DNA of 64,000 nucleotides from Rhodococcus triatomae (GCF_014217785.1 NZ_CP048814.1:434001-498000), one strand, 5' to 3'. Positions 19,725 through 30,817 are shown, counted from the stretch's first letter. The notes: generated by a model from the letters alone, not told the origin. Program-made: numbers and translations.

Positions 19725-20906
19725 TCAGGCTGCGGTCTTCTGACGCTCGACGATAACACCGGGTGCAGGCGTGCTCCCGGTCCAGCCGTTCGGCAGTGCC
19801 AGCTTGAAGATCTTCCCCCACACCGAACCGATCTGCCGGAAGAACCCTCCGGTGTTGTAGGGCAGACCGTGCTTCTCGCAGAGTTCGCGCACCGCCGGCG
19901 CCATCTCCGGGTAGCGGTGGGCCGGCAGGTCCGGGAACAGGTGGTGCTCGATCTGGTGCGAGAGGTTGCCGGACATGATGTGGAACAGCGGGCTTCCCTC
20001 GATGTTGGCGCTGCCCAGCATCTGCCGGACGTACCACTCGCCGCGGGTCTCCTCTGCCGTCTCCTCCTCGGTGAACGTCTGGACGCCCGTCGGGAAGTGG
20101 CCGCAGAAGATGATCGAGTACGCCCACACGTTGCGGATCAGGTTGGCGCCGGCGTTGCCGACCAGGGTGGAGACGAACAGCGGCCCGGTCAGTGCCGGGA
20201 ACACGACGTAGTCCTTGAGGACCTGGCGTCCGGCCTTGCGCCACCATCCCTGCAGGAGGGGCTTGACGTCGTGCCACTTGCGCTTGCCCTGCACGACGTT
20301 CTCGGCCTCGAGATCGTGCATCATCACGCCCCACTCGAAGAAGAGCATCAGTCCGAACGCCCACACCGGGTTGCCCAGGTAGTAGGGATTCCACTTCTGC
20401 CCCTCGTCCATGCGGAGGATGCCGTACCCGATGTCCCGGTCGCGGCCGACGATGTTGGTGTACGTGTGATGCATGTAGTTGTGCGAGTGTCGCCACTGAT
20501 CGGCCGGGCACACCGTGTCCCACTCGAACTCGCGGGAGTTGAGCTCGGGTTCACGCATCCAGTCGTACTGACCGTGCATGACGTTGTGACCGATCTCCAT
20601 GTTGTCGAGGATCTTCGAGACACCGAGGGCACCGACTCCGGCGATCCAGGCCGGCGGGAAGAACCCGAGGAACAACAGGCCACGCCCGGCGACCTCGAGC
20701 CCGCGCTGTGCCTTGATGATCCGGTAGAGGTATTCGCGATCCTCGGTGCCGAGGTCGGCGACGATGCGGTCACGCAGCGCGTCGAGTTCACGGCCGATCT
20801 CCTCGACCTGCTGGTGGCTGAGCACCACCGGCTCCTGGTCGTTCGTCTCCGACTTTCCGGAGAGGAACGACGGAACGGGAAGGAACGGGAGCGAGATTCC
20901 GAACAT
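19725..20906 (-). CDS. desA3: Membrane fatty acyl-CoA delta-9 desaturase, DesA3 type
   Basis: Di-iron membrane desaturase introducing a double bond into stearoyl-CoA. 393 residues from ATG 20906 (MFGISLPFLP), preceded by TGGAGA. The three histidine boxes are visible: HNVMH at 107-111, HSHNYMHH at 140-147 and HQIEHH near 313-318. Hydrophobic segments around 75-98 and 205-260 fit the family. The N-terminal and central sequence closely follows Mtb DesA3 (Rv3229c) as I remember it. It lies directly downstream of its probable electron-transfer reductase, as in Mtb (Rv3230c), and is likely controlled by the divergent TetR protein. Confidence 0.92.
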   Translation of the reverse strand: MFGISLPFLPVPSFLSGKSETNDQEPVVLSHQQVEEIGRELDALRDRIVADLGTEDREYLYRIIKAQRGLEVAGRGLLFLGFFPPAWIAGVGALGVSKILDNMEIGHNVMHGQYDWMREPELNSREFEWDTVCPADQWRHSHNYMHHTYTNIVGRDRDIGYGILRMDEGQKWNPYYLGNPVWAFGLMLFFEWGVMMHDLEAENVVQGKRKWHDVKPLLQGWWRKAGRQVLKDYVVFPALTGPLFVSTLVGNAGANLIRNVWAYSIIFCGHFPTGVQTFTEEETAEETRGEWYVRQMLGSANIEGSPLFHIMSGNLSHQIEHHLFPDLPAHRYPEMAPAVRELCEKHGLPYNTGGFFRQIGSVWGKIFKLALPNGWTGSTPAPGVIVERQKTAA

Positions 20907-20952
20907 GACGGTCTCCAAACCTGGGTGGACGAATATCGATGTGCGGTGGCGG

Positions 20953-22083
20953 TCAGATGTCGAGTACGACGTCGCCGACGGGAACCGAGACGCAGAGTTG
21001 GATGGGCTTGTCCGGCTCGGTGTCCTCCTCCCCGGTGCGCACGTTCTTCGTGCATCCGGAGGTCTTCACCGACGTGCAGGTGAAGCAGATGCCCATGCGG
21101 CAGCCGTACTCCGGGGACAGACCCGCGGACTCGGCCTGGTCGAGCAGGGTCGCGCCGGTGTTCTCGGCACGCACGCCGCTCGCCGCGAAGGTCAGCTCTC
21201 CCCCGGCCTCGCCGGACCCCACCTGTGCGGGCGCGAACTCCTCGGTGTGCAGCCGATCCTCGATCCCCTCGGCCCGGTAGGCCTCCCGGACGGAGTGCAT
21301 CAACGGCCCCGGACCACAGAGGTACGTCTCGGCATCGCGGTACCAGGGCGCGACGGCGTCGAGATGATGCGTCCCGAAGAAGCCCCGCAGATGTCCGCCG
21401 TCGTCGTCGCCGGTGTAGGCGAGCACCACGTTGACGTTGGGGGCGGCCTCACCCAGTGCCCACAGCTCGTCGAGATAGGGCACGTCGGTGGCGGTAGTCG
21501 AATAGTGAACAAACGTAACGTTGCCGGTGTACTTCTCGTCCACGAGCGTGCGCGCCATCGACAGCAGCGGCGTGATGCCGCTGCCGCCACTGACGAGAAC
21601 GATGCGAGGCGGACGCGGAGTCGGCAGGTGGAATTCGCCCTGGGCCTGGGAGAGCGCGTACACCGCGCCCGGCTCCGCGTGCTCGCGCAGATGACGCGTG
21701 ACATAGCCGTCGGCCTGCGCCTTGATCGTCAGCTCGATCAGACCCGAACGGGACACCGCCGAGCCTGCCGGGGAGAAGCATCGAGTGTGCCGGACACCGT
21801 CGACCACGACGCCGAGCTGCACGAACTGACCTGCTTCGAACCCGCGCCACTGCCTGGTCGGACGCAGCGTCAAGGTGATCGTGTCCGCGGTCCGGCGTTC
21901 GGCGCGCACCACCTCGGCCCGTAACTCGCGGGCCGTCACCGACGGTGCGATCAACTCGAGGTAGCGGTCCACGCTGTGCGGCGTGGCCATCGACTCGAGC
22001 AGCGACAGCGGCGAGAGCTTCCCGTCGAGGAACGACAGGACCGACGACCTCGATCGCGCTCGCCTGGGCTGGAGCTGAGTCAC
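20953..22083 (-). CDS. Ferredoxin-NADP reductase-like oxidoreductase, electron donor of DesA3
   Basis: 376 residues from GTG 22083, which has a perfect AAGGAGG 6 bases upstream; the frame is open further but unsupported. Order: FAD-binding barrel (about 60-150, with FSPAGSAVSRSGLIELTIKA), NAD(P)-binding part with VLVSGGSGITPLLSM and CGPGPLM, then a plant-type [2Fe-2S] ferredoxin domain with CRMGICFTC and a further Cys near the end. This matches the NADPH oxidoreductase that feeds electrons to DesA3 (Rv3230c). First gene of the unit with desA3, 46 bases between them. A perfect palindrome at 22114-22129 lies between it and the divergent TetR gene. Confidence 0.92.
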   Translation of the reverse strand: MTQLQPRRARSRSSVLSFLDGKLSPLSLLESMATPHSVDRYLELIAPSVTARELRAEVVRAERRTADTITLTLRPTRQWRGFEAGQFVQLGVVVDGVRHTRCFSPAGSAVSRSGLIELTIKAQADGYVTRHLREHAEPGAVYALSQAQGEFHLPTPRPPRIVLVSGGSGITPLLSMARTLVDEKYTGNVTFVHYSTTATDVPYLDELWALGEAAPNVNVVLAYTGDDDGGHLRGFFGTHHLDAVAPWYRDAETYLCGPGPLMHSVREAYRAEGIEDRLHTEEFAPAQVGSGEAGGELTFAASGVRAENTGATLLDQAESAGLSPEYGCRMGICFTCTSVKTSGCTKNVRTGEEDTEPDKPIQLCVSVPVGDVVLDI

Positions 22084-22113
22084 AGCGGCCTCCTTTTTTC
22101 GGTGCACGGTCGT

Positions 22114-22129
22114 ACACTGAATACAGTGT
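22114..22129. promoter_or_regulatory. Candidate TetR operator for the desaturase unit
   Basis: ACACTG-AATA-CAGTGT is a perfect 6+6 palindrome in the 79-base gap between the divergent reductase and TetR genes, 31 bases upstream of the reductase start. On the minus strand, TTGACA at 22155-22150 could be a -35 box of the desaturase promoter just beyond it. Binding by the adjacent TetR protein is inferred from position. Confidence 0.65.
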
Positions 22130-22162
22130 GACAGGAGCCCGGGGGGAGCTGTCAATCGAGAT

Positions 22163-22861
22163 GTGACGGCCGACACAGAGACGAGCGCAGGCGCGAAAAT
22201 GACCACGCATACACTCACCGAGGTGAGGACTTCGAACACCGCAGGACCGGAGAGCAGGGCCGCCCGCAAGGAACGCACGCGGAAGGCACTGATCGACGGC
22301 ACCCTCGAACTCCTCGCCGACCGCAGCTTCGCCAGCGTGAGCCTGCGCGAGGTGGCGCGCGCCGCGGACATCGTTCCCACCGCGTTCTACCGGCACTTCG
22401 CCTCGCTCGAGGAACTCGGCGTGGTCCTCGTCGAGGAGAGCATGCGGGTGCTGCGGCAGATGCTCCGCGACGCCCGGCGGACCACCACGGCCAAGTCCGC
22501 GAGCGACTCGCTGGCCATCCTCGTACGGCAGGTGTCCGCACACGAGGCACAGTTCCGCTTCCTCAGCCGGGAACGCTACGGGGGCGTCCCCGAGGTCCGC
22601 CGCGCCATCGCCACCGAGATGCGGATCTTCGCGAGCGAGCTGACGATCGACCTGTCCCGGATGCCGGCGATGGCCGACTGGACCAACGGCGACCTCGAGA
22701 TGGCCGCGGACCTGATCGTGTCGACCATGTTCTCGGCCGTCGTGGACCTTCTCGAGGCGGGCGCCCCGGGGACCAAGAGCCGCGCGGAGGTGGTCGAGCA
22801 GGCCGAACGACAGCTGCGCCTGATCATGCTCGGGATGGCGCAGTGGGCGCCCCGCCACTGA
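22163..22861 (+). CDS. TetR-family regulator, probably of unsaturated fatty acid synthesis
   Basis: 232 residues from GTG 22163; an ATG at 22199 would shorten it by 12. The helix-turn-helix is SFASVSLREVARAADIVPTAFYRHF, resembling the FabR-like subgroup of TetR proteins, which sense acyl-CoA or ACP saturation. Divergent from the desA3 reductase gene, with a perfect palindrome between them. An analogous arrangement in bacteria with aerobic desaturases supports a role in desaturase repression, but the effector is inferred. Confidence 0.85.
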   Translation: MTADTETSAGAKMTTHTLTEVRTSNTAGPESRAARKERTRKALIDGTLELLADRSFASVSLREVARAADIVPTAFYRHFASLEELGVVLVEESMRVLRQMLRDARRTTTAKSASDSLAILVRQVSAHEAQFRFLSRERYGGVPEVRRAIATEMRIFASELTIDLSRMPAMADWTNGDLEMAADLIVSTMFSAVVDLLEAGAPGTKSRAEVVEQAERQLRLIMLGMAQWAPRH

Positions 22862-22960
22862 CCTCGGCCCGGCACCGACCCGATCCTGCACCGGCCGTTC
22901 CGAATACGTTCACGTGCGTTCCCCCGCTGCGGTCTGGACGCGCGCCGTAGTCTCGGTCAC

Positions 22961-23809
22961 ATGAGTGCCGCAACCACCACGACCACCGTCGAGCTCGGTG
23001 AGCTCACCTTCGACGTCGACATCACTGGCCCCTCCGACGCGCCGACCGTCGTTCTCCTGCACGGCTTCCCGGAGTCGCGCGCGTCGTGGCGACCGGTGAC
23101 GGAGCTGCTCGTCGCCCAGGGACTGCGTACCGTCGCGCCGGATCAACGCGGCTACTCCCCCGGCGCTCGCCCCGACGGCGTGGACGCGTATCACATCGAC
23201 CACCTCGTCGCCGATGTCGTCGGAATCCTCGATGCACTCGACCTGCCCACCGCGCACGTCGCCGGGCACGACTGGGGCGCGATCGTCGCCTGGGCGCTCG
23301 CTGCGGCACACCCGGATCGAGTGTCCTCGCTGACGACGGCATCGGTGCCCCATCCGGGCGCGTTCGGCTGGGCGTTGCGCAGCGACGCCGATCAGCAGCA
23401 GCGTTCGGCGTACATCGACCTGTTCCGCAAGGAGGGCACCGCCGAGCGCGTGCTGCTGAGGAACGAGGCGAACGCGCTGCGCTCGATGTTCGGCACCGCC
23501 GTGCCCGGCGAACTCGTCGACGTGCACGTCGAACTGCTCACCCAGCCGGGGGCGCTGACCGCCGCCCTCAACTGGTACCGCGCCATGACCAGGGACATGG
23601 ACGCGATCGCGGCCGCGTCCGTGCCGACCACCTACGTGTGGAGCACCGAGGACCTCGCGCTCGGGCGGGCGGGAGCCGAGAAGTGCGCGGAGTTCGTGTC
23701 GGGCCCCTACCGGTTCGTCGAACTCGACGGCGGCACCCACTGGATCCCCGAGGAGAACCCGCAGGCACTCGCCGAGGCAGTGGCGGCGCAGGTGCGCTCG
23801 CAGCCCTGA
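22961..23809 (+). CDS. Alpha/beta hydrolase, epoxide hydrolase-like
   Basis: 282 residues with the classic fold motifs: oxyanion HGFPES (residues 28-33), nucleophile elbow GHDWGA (Asp nucleophile, about 108-113), and a terminal GTHW histidine. HGFPES plus an Asp nucleophile is typical of epoxide hydrolases rather than esterases. The ring-opening tyrosines in the cap are not assigned. ATG 22961 lies 7 bases after TAGTCT (22948-22953), fitting a leaderless transcript. Convergent with the MFS gene, with 3 bases between stop codons. Confidence 0.87.
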   Translation: MSAATTTTTVELGELTFDVDITGPSDAPTVVLLHGFPESRASWRPVTELLVAQGLRTVAPDQRGYSPGARPDGVDAYHIDHLVADVVGILDALDLPTAHVAGHDWGAIVAWALAAAHPDRVSSLTTASVPHPGAFGWALRSDADQQQRSAYIDLFRKEGTAERVLLRNEANALRSMFGTAVPGELVDVHVELLTQPGALTAALNWYRAMTRDMDAIAAASVPTTYVWSTEDLALGRAGAEKCAEFVSGPYRFVELDGGTHWIPEENPQALAEAVAAQVRSQP

Positions 23810-23812
23810 GCG

Positions 23813-25150
23813 TCAGGCGCGGGTCGGTTCCGGCTCCGGCGCGCGCACGAACTGCAGTGCGACGAGGCCCAGCACCAGCACCAGCACGAGGCCGAGGATC
23901 CCGGCGCGATCGGCGGCGAACAGCCAGGCGAACAGACCGAACAGGGTGGGCGACAGGAACGACACCGCCCGCCCCGTGGTCGCGTAGAGACCGAACAGCT
24001 GCCCCTCGCGACCCGGCGGGGTGATACGCGCGAGGAACGTGCGGGACGACGACTGTGCGGGCCCGACGAACAGGCACAACGCCAGCCCGAAGATCCAGAA
24101 CATCACCGGGCCGGACACCGCGACGAGGACGATGCCCACGACGATCATCGACGCGAGCGACACCGCGATGACCGTCTTGGGCCCGATCCTGTCGTCGTAG
24201 CGCCCGGCGACGAGGGCACCGATCGCCGAGATCACGTTGGCGGCCACGCCGAACAACAGAACATCGGCGGCGGCGATGCCGTACACGTTGACGGCCAGCA
24301 CCGCACCGAACGTGAAGACGCCCGCGAGGCCGTCACGGAAGAGCGCGCTGGCGAGCAGGAACCAGACGGTGCGCCGGTCGGTCGTCCACAGCTCGCGCAG
24401 ATCGCGCCAGAGCACACGGTAGGACTCGACGAATCCTGCCTTCGCGGCACCGGGGTCGGCCTGGGTGCGCGGCAGTTCGGGGACGGCGATCAGCACCGGG
24501 ATCGCGAACACCGCGAACCAGACCGCGGCGAGCAGCACGACCATCCGGATGTTCAGGCCCCCGTCCGTGGAGATCCCGAGCAGCCCGCGCTCGTCGCCGT
24601 CACCGGAGATGAAACCGAAATAGCAGACGAGCAGCAACACGATTCCACCGAAATAGCCCATCGCCCAACCGAAACCGGATACCCGCCCGATGTTCTCCGG
24701 CACCGACACCTGCCGCAGCATCGCGTTGTACGGGACGTTCGCCAGCTCGAAGATCACCGAGCCCGCGGCGAGCAGCACGAGGCCGAGCCACAGGTACTCG
24801 TAGGAATCCTCGACGAAGACCATGCCCGCCATGCAGGCCACGGTGGCGAAGGTGAGGATGCCGAGTGCCCGCTTGCGGCGGCCGGTCGCGTCGTACCGCT
24901 GGCCGGTGATCGGCGCGAGAACGGCGATGAGGAAGCCTGCGATACCGAGCGACCATCCGAGCCAGGCGCTCGCCGAGATCGAACCCGGCAGGTCGTCTCC
25001 CACCGCGTCGGTGAGGTACACGGAGAATACGAAGGTCACGATCACCGCGTTGAACGCGGCCGAACCCCAGTCCCACATCCCCCACGCGAACACCTGTCGC
25101 CGCGTCGCCGCCTCACCGATCCCTGCCTGCCCACGCACGTCCGCGCTCAT
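23813..25150 (-). CDS. MFS transporter, UMF1/Atg22 type
   Basis: 445 residues with about 12 transmembrane segments. Signature of the UMF1 (Atg22-like) subgroup: WGMWDWGSAAFNAVIVTFVFSVYL at residues 24-47 and PYNAMLRQVSVPENIGRVSGFGWAMGY in the first half. Bacterial members are uncharacterised exporters; the substrate may be an amino acid or drug. ATG 25150 is 7 bases after TAGGCT (minus strand 25163-25158), another leaderless-type start. Divergent from the PadR regulator, which might control it. Confidence 0.85.
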   Translation of the reverse strand: MSADVRGQAGIGEAATRRQVFAWGMWDWGSAAFNAVIVTFVFSVYLTDAVGDDLPGSISASAWLGWSLGIAGFLIAVLAPITGQRYDATGRRKRALGILTFATVACMAGMVFVEDSYEYLWLGLVLLAAGSVIFELANVPYNAMLRQVSVPENIGRVSGFGWAMGYFGGIVLLLVCYFGFISGDGDERGLLGISTDGGLNIRMVVLLAAVWFAVFAIPVLIAVPELPRTQADPGAAKAGFVESYRVLWRDLRELWTTDRRTVWFLLASALFRDGLAGVFTFGAVLAVNVYGIAAADVLLFGVAANVISAIGALVAGRYDDRIGPKTVIAVSLASMIVVGIVLVAVSGPVMFWIFGLALCLFVGPAQSSSRTFLARITPPGREGQLFGLYATTGRAVSFLSPTLFGLFAWLFAADRAGILGLVLVLVLGLVALQFVRAPEPEPTRA

Positions 25151-25216
25151 GCCCGGGAGCCTATGTCAGCAACGCCTCCCCGGCCCCTTCCCAGCCCCCC
25201 TCCCTGCCCCCTCCCG

Positions 25217-25271
25217 GTGGGTGAAGGTGGCCTTCGACCGGTCTGTCCGGCCGAAGGCCACCTTCACCCAC
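25217..25271. repeat. 25-bp stem inverted repeat between divergent promoters
   Basis: GTGGGTGAAGGTGGCCTTCG plus five further bases (25217-25241) pair with 25247-25271 with one mismatch and a 5-base loop. It sits between two divergently transcribed genes, where a terminator would serve neither, so it is either a transposable-type intergenic repeat or a transcriptional insulator. Confidence 0.8.
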
Positions 25272-25289
25272 GGTGCGGGGGGTATGTGC

Positions 25290-25319
25290 GCCTAGTTGCA
25301 TAGGCACCTCGTTGCATAG
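25290..25319. promoter_or_regulatory. Candidate operator of the PadR regulator
   Basis: GCCTA-GTTGCA-TAGGC (25290-25305) is a perfect palindrome, and GTTGCATAG occurs twice, at 25295-25303 and 25311-25319, exactly 16 bases apart. The pair ends 12 bases before the PadR start. Autorepression through such sites is usual for PadR proteins. Confidence 0.55.
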
Positions 25320-25331
25320 ATACTGATTCGT

Positions 25332-25904
25332 GTGGCACTCGAACACGCGCTCCTCGTCGCCCTCTCCGAACAGGAGGGGTCGGGGTACGAACTCGCCCGC
25401 CGCTTCGACAAGTCGATCGGCTTCTTCCACAGTGCGACGCACCAGCAGATCTACCGCGTGCTGCGACGCATGGACGAGGCCGGATGGCTCGTCGGCGAGG
25501 CCGTCGCCCAGGACGGCCGTCCGGACAAGAAGGTCTACCGCGTCACCGACGCCGGCCGGGACGAGCTACGTCGATGGATCGCGGAGCCGGGTGAACCCCA
25601 TCAGCTCCGCAGCGACCTCGGAATCAAGATTCGCGCGGCCTCGTACGGCGACGTCGACGCCGTCTGCCGCGAGGTCACCCGCCACCGCGACACCCATGCC
25701 GAGAGGCTCGAGGTGTACCGCATGATCGAGAAACGCGACTTTCCCGCCCCGGACCAGCTCTCCGGGACGGCACTGCACCAGTACCTCGTCCTGCGCGGCG
25801 GTGTCCGCGTCGAGGAGGGGTTCGTCGAATGGTGCCAGGAAGTGCTCGACGCACTTCGCCCCGACCGGGCGACGAGCCCCGGTCAGGCACCCGAATCCAG
25901 CTAG
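25332..25904 (+). CDS. PadR-family transcriptional regulator
   Basis: 190 residues from GTG 25332. The N-terminal winged helix (LEHALLVALSEQEGSGYELARRFDKSIG...HQQIYRVLRRMDEAGWL) is the PadR domain, followed by a Vir-like C-terminal helical domain for dimerisation. Located 48 bases upstream of the FadH-type gene on the same strand and divergent from the MFS gene; either may be its target. Strong direct and inverted repeats occupy its promoter. Confidence 0.88.
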   Translation: MALEHALLVALSEQEGSGYELARRFDKSIGFFHSATHQQIYRVLRRMDEAGWLVGEAVAQDGRPDKKVYRVTDAGRDELRRWIAEPGEPHQLRSDLGIKIRAASYGDVDAVCREVTRHRDTHAERLEVYRMIEKRDFPAPDQLSGTALHQYLVLRGGVRVEEGFVEWCQEVLDALRPDRATSPGQAPESS

Positions 25905-27977
<2,073 letters not shown>

Positions 27978-27996
27978 GCCGCTAGTCTGGCTGACC

Positions 27997-28800
27997 GTGA
28001 GCCTGCCGACACCCACCCCCACCGCCCGTGCCGTCGTGACCGGCGCCTCCTCCGGAATCGGGGAGGCGCTGGCCACCGATCTCGCCGGACGTGGCCACTC
28101 GCTGATCCTCGTCGCCCGCCGCGGCGACGTCATGGAGAAGCTGGCCGCGCAGTTGCGTGAGCGTCACGGCGTCGACGTCGAGGTCCGCGCGTGCGATCTG
28201 TCCGATCGGGACCAGCGCGCCCCGCTGGTGGACGAATTGTCCACGCGCGAGATCTCGATCCTGTGCAACAACGCCGGGATCGCGACGTTCGGCCCGGTGG
28301 CCGAACTCGACGCCGGATACGAGCGCGCGCAGGTCGAGCTCAATGCCGTCGCGGTGCACGACCTGACCCTCGCCGTGCTGCCCGGGATGGTCGAGCGCCG
28401 GTCCGGCGGGATCCTCATGGTGGGTTCCGCGGCCGGGAACATGCCGATTCCGAACAACGCGACCTACGCGGCGACCAAGGCGTTCGTCAACACGTTCTCG
28501 GAGTCGCTGCGCGGCGAGCTGAAGGGCACCGGCGTGAACGTCACGCTGCTGGCCCCGGGCCCGGTGCGGACGGAGACCCCCGACCCCGCCGAGGCCTCGA
28601 TCGTCGACAAGCTGGTGCCGGACTTCCTCTGGATCTCGAGCGAGTACACCGCGAAGGTCTCCCTGGACGCGCTGGCCGACAACAAGATGCGCATCGTGCC
28701 GGGGATCATCAGCAAGGCGATGTCCACCGCCGGCCAGTACAGCCCCCGCGCCGTCGTCGCCCCCATCGTCGGGACGTTCTACCGCAAACTCGGCGGCTGA
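27997..28800 (+). CDS. cmrA: SDR oxidoreductase, mycolate reductase CmrA-like
   Basis: 267 residues from GTG 27997 (VSLPTPTPTA), 8 bases after TAGTCT. Classical SDR features: TGASSGIGEAL glycine motif, CNNAG (ILCNNAGIA), catalytic Ser in VGSAAG, and YAATKAFV with the Tyr-x-x-x-Lys pair. In corynebacteria and Mtb, CmrA (Rv2509) reduces the beta-keto group of newly condensed mycolates. The assignment rests on similarity and on the following order: HerA-like ATPase, orn and tRNA-His, which I recall as Rv2509-Rv2510c-Rv2511-tRNA-His in Mtb. This gene is the best sign in the window of a mycolic-acid cell envelope. Confidence 0.85.
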   Translation: MSLPTPTPTARAVVTGASSGIGEALATDLAGRGHSLILVARRGDVMEKLAAQLRERHGVDVEVRACDLSDRDQRAPLVDELSTREISILCNNAGIATFGPVAELDAGYERAQVELNAVAVHDLTLAVLPGMVERRSGGILMVGSAAGNMPIPNNATYAATKAFVNTFSESLRGELKGTGVNVTLLAPGPVRTETPDPAEASIVDKLVPDFLWISSEYTAKVSLDALADNKMRIVPGIISKAMSTAGQYSPRAVVAPIVGTFYRKLGG

Positions 28801-28881
28801 CCCCGCTCGGTCGGGTAACCCGCTCCCCCGCGTCCGCACGCCCCTGCCGCACCCCCTGCCCCTGCCGCGCCCCCCGACCCT

Positions 28882-28996
28882 GGCACGATGTCACACCGGT
28901 TCGATCTGAACGGAACGGTGTGACACCATGCCCGACAACGGATTCCAGCACAATGTCACATCGGTTCGGTGGAACGAAACCGGTGTGACATTGTGC
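28882..28996. repeat. Two related hairpins in tandem between convergent genes
   Basis: Hairpin one (28882-28932) pairs GGCACGATGTCACACCG with CGGTGTGACACCATGCC; hairpin two (28948-28996) pairs GCACAATGTCACATCGGTT with AACCGGTGTGACATTGTGC. Both share the core TGTCACAYCGGTTCG, so they look like two copies of one mobile or expanding hairpin element. Between convergent cmrA and the HerA-like gene they can act as bidirectional terminators. 232 bases here hold no gene. Confidence 0.75.
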
Positions 28997-29032
28997 CGGC
29001 AGCGGGGGACGATCAGGACCAGCGGGGGACGA

Positions 29033-30817
29033 TCAGCGACGGCGACGGCGGCCGGTGCCGAAGACGCTGCGGCTGATCTCCCGTCCCGCCGACGACGCGG
29101 CGGAGCGGAGGAAGCTCTTGACGGCAGCGTTCCCGAGGATCTGCTCGGCCACCGTCGGACCTTCCGGCGCCGGCGCAGGTGGCGGGGTGCCGGGGAGGTC
29201 CGACGGCAGTGGCGGCAGGCCGAGTCCGGGGTCCAGATCCGGGGCGCCGGTGACCTTCGCGGTGAGCTTCTCGTAGGCCGACTCGCGATCGATCGTCTCG
29301 CCGTACTTCGCGGCCAGTGAACTCGCGCGGGCCGCATCCGCGATCGCGGCGTCACCGATCGTGTCCATCAGTGACCGCGGCGGACGGATCCTGGTCCACG
29401 CCACGGGCGTCGGCGCTCCCTTCTCCGACAGGACGGTGACGACGGCCTCGCCGGTGCCCAATGTGGTCAGGGTCTCCTCGAGGTCGTAGTGCGCGGTGAC
29501 GGGATAGGTGCGCACCGTCTTCGACAGCGCCTTCTGATCGTCGGGAGTGAACGTCCGCAGCGCGTGTTGGATCCGCGTACCGAGCTGGGACAGCACCGCT
29601 TTCGGCACATCCGTCGGCAGTTGCGTGCAGAAGAAGACACCGACGCCCTTCGACCGGATCAGCTTGACCGTCTGCTCCACCTGCTGCAGGAACGCCTTGG
29701 ACGCATCGGTGAACAGCAGGTGCGCCTCGTCGAAGACGAACACCAGCTTGGGCTTGTCCAGGTCTCCCTCTTCCGGGAGCGACTGGAACAGGTCTGCCAG
29801 CACCCACATCAGGAAGGTGGAGAACAGGACCGGACGGGCGGCCTGGGCACCGAGTTCGAACAGGCTGATCACCCCCTGCCCACTGTCGGATTGCCCGGTG
29901 AGTACACGCAACAGATCCTCGGTCTCGAGTGCCGGCTCACCGAAGAATGTGTCACCACCGGCGGCTTCGAGAGTGACCAGCGCCCGCAGGATCACGCCCG
30001 CCGTGGCGGCGGACACTCCGCCAATGCCCTTCAGATCGGCCTTGCCCTCGTCGCTGGTCAGGTGGGTGATGACCGAGCGCAGATCCTTCAGATCGAGTAG
30101 CGCCAGGCCCTGGGTGTCGGCCCAGTGGAAGATCAGGCCGAGTGTCGATTCCTGAGTGGCGTTGAGCCCCAGCACCTTGCTGAGCAGGATGGGACCGAAG
30201 GCCGTGACCGTGGCCCGCACCGGCACACCGATCCCCCCGGTGCCGAGCGAGAAGAACTCGACCGGGTATCCGGTCGGCGTCCACGCTTCGTCGCCGGTCT
30301 CCCGGGCACGGTCGGTGATCTTCTCCCCCGACTCCCCGGGGTGCGACAGCCCGGACAGGTCGCCCTTGATATCGGCCATCACGACGGGAACTCCGGCGGC
30401 GGACAGCTGTTCGGCGATACCTTGCACGGTCTTCGTCTTGCCGGTGCCGGTCGCCCCGGCGACGAGACCGTGCCGGTTCATCATCGACAGCGGGATACGT
30501 ACGCGTGCCGCGGGGTCCACCGCCCCTCCGGCGACCACCGTGCCCAACTCGACCGAGGCGCCGTCGAAGGCGTATCCCGCGGCGATCTCGGCGCTCACGC
30601 TGTCCGGGCCGGACCCGGCACCGTCCGGCGCCGTCGTCCCGGCCGTATCCACCGCAGCCTGTGCGGCGGCACGCGCCTCGGCTTCCGCGGCCTCCACCGC
30701 GGCGGCGGCCTCTGCCGCGGCCCGTGCTGCGTCCGCGGCAGCGGCGCGGGCAGCCTCCAGCCGGGAGTTCGCATCGTCGGCGCCGGCGGCCGGAGTCGCC
30801 TGGGAGTTCTCGCTCAT
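29033..30817 (-). CDS. HerA/DUF853-type ATPase
   Basis: 594 residues from ATG 30817 (MSENSQATPA), with GAGGAG upstream; the open frame extends 190 codons further but into the divergent orn gene, so that part is not real. Residues 1-75 are a long Ala/Glu-rich helix, likely coiled coil. Walker A GATGTGKT lies near 119-126 and Walker B LVFVFDEAHLLF near 356-367; the QLPTDVPKAVLSQLGTRIQHAL region and a DUF853-like tail follow. HerA-like enzymes are hexameric DNA-translocating ATPases; this bacterial subgroup has no settled role. Mtb homologue Rv2510c sits in the same position between cmrA and orn. Confidence 0.85.
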   Translation of the reverse strand: MSENSQATPAAGADDANSRLEAARAAAADAARAAAEAAAAVEAAEAEARAAAQAAVDTAGTTAPDGAGSGPDSVSAEIAAGYAFDGASVELGTVVAGGAVDPAARVRIPLSMMNRHGLVAGATGTGKTKTVQGIAEQLSAAGVPVVMADIKGDLSGLSHPGESGEKITDRARETGDEAWTPTGYPVEFFSLGTGGIGVPVRATVTAFGPILLSKVLGLNATQESTLGLIFHWADTQGLALLDLKDLRSVITHLTSDEGKADLKGIGGVSAATAGVILRALVTLEAAGGDTFFGEPALETEDLLRVLTGQSDSGQGVISLFELGAQAARPVLFSTFLMWVLADLFQSLPEEGDLDKPKLVFVFDEAHLLFTDASKAFLQQVEQTVKLIRSKGVGVFFCTQLPTDVPKAVLSQLGTRIQHALRTFTPDDQKALSKTVRTYPVTAHYDLEETLTTLGTGEAVVTVLSEKGAPTPVAWTRIRPPRSLMDTIGDAAIADAARASSLAAKYGETIDRESAYEKLTAKVTGAPDLDPGLGLPPLPSDLPGTPPPAPAPEGPTVAEQILGNAAVKSFLRSAASSAGREISRSVFGTGRRRRR

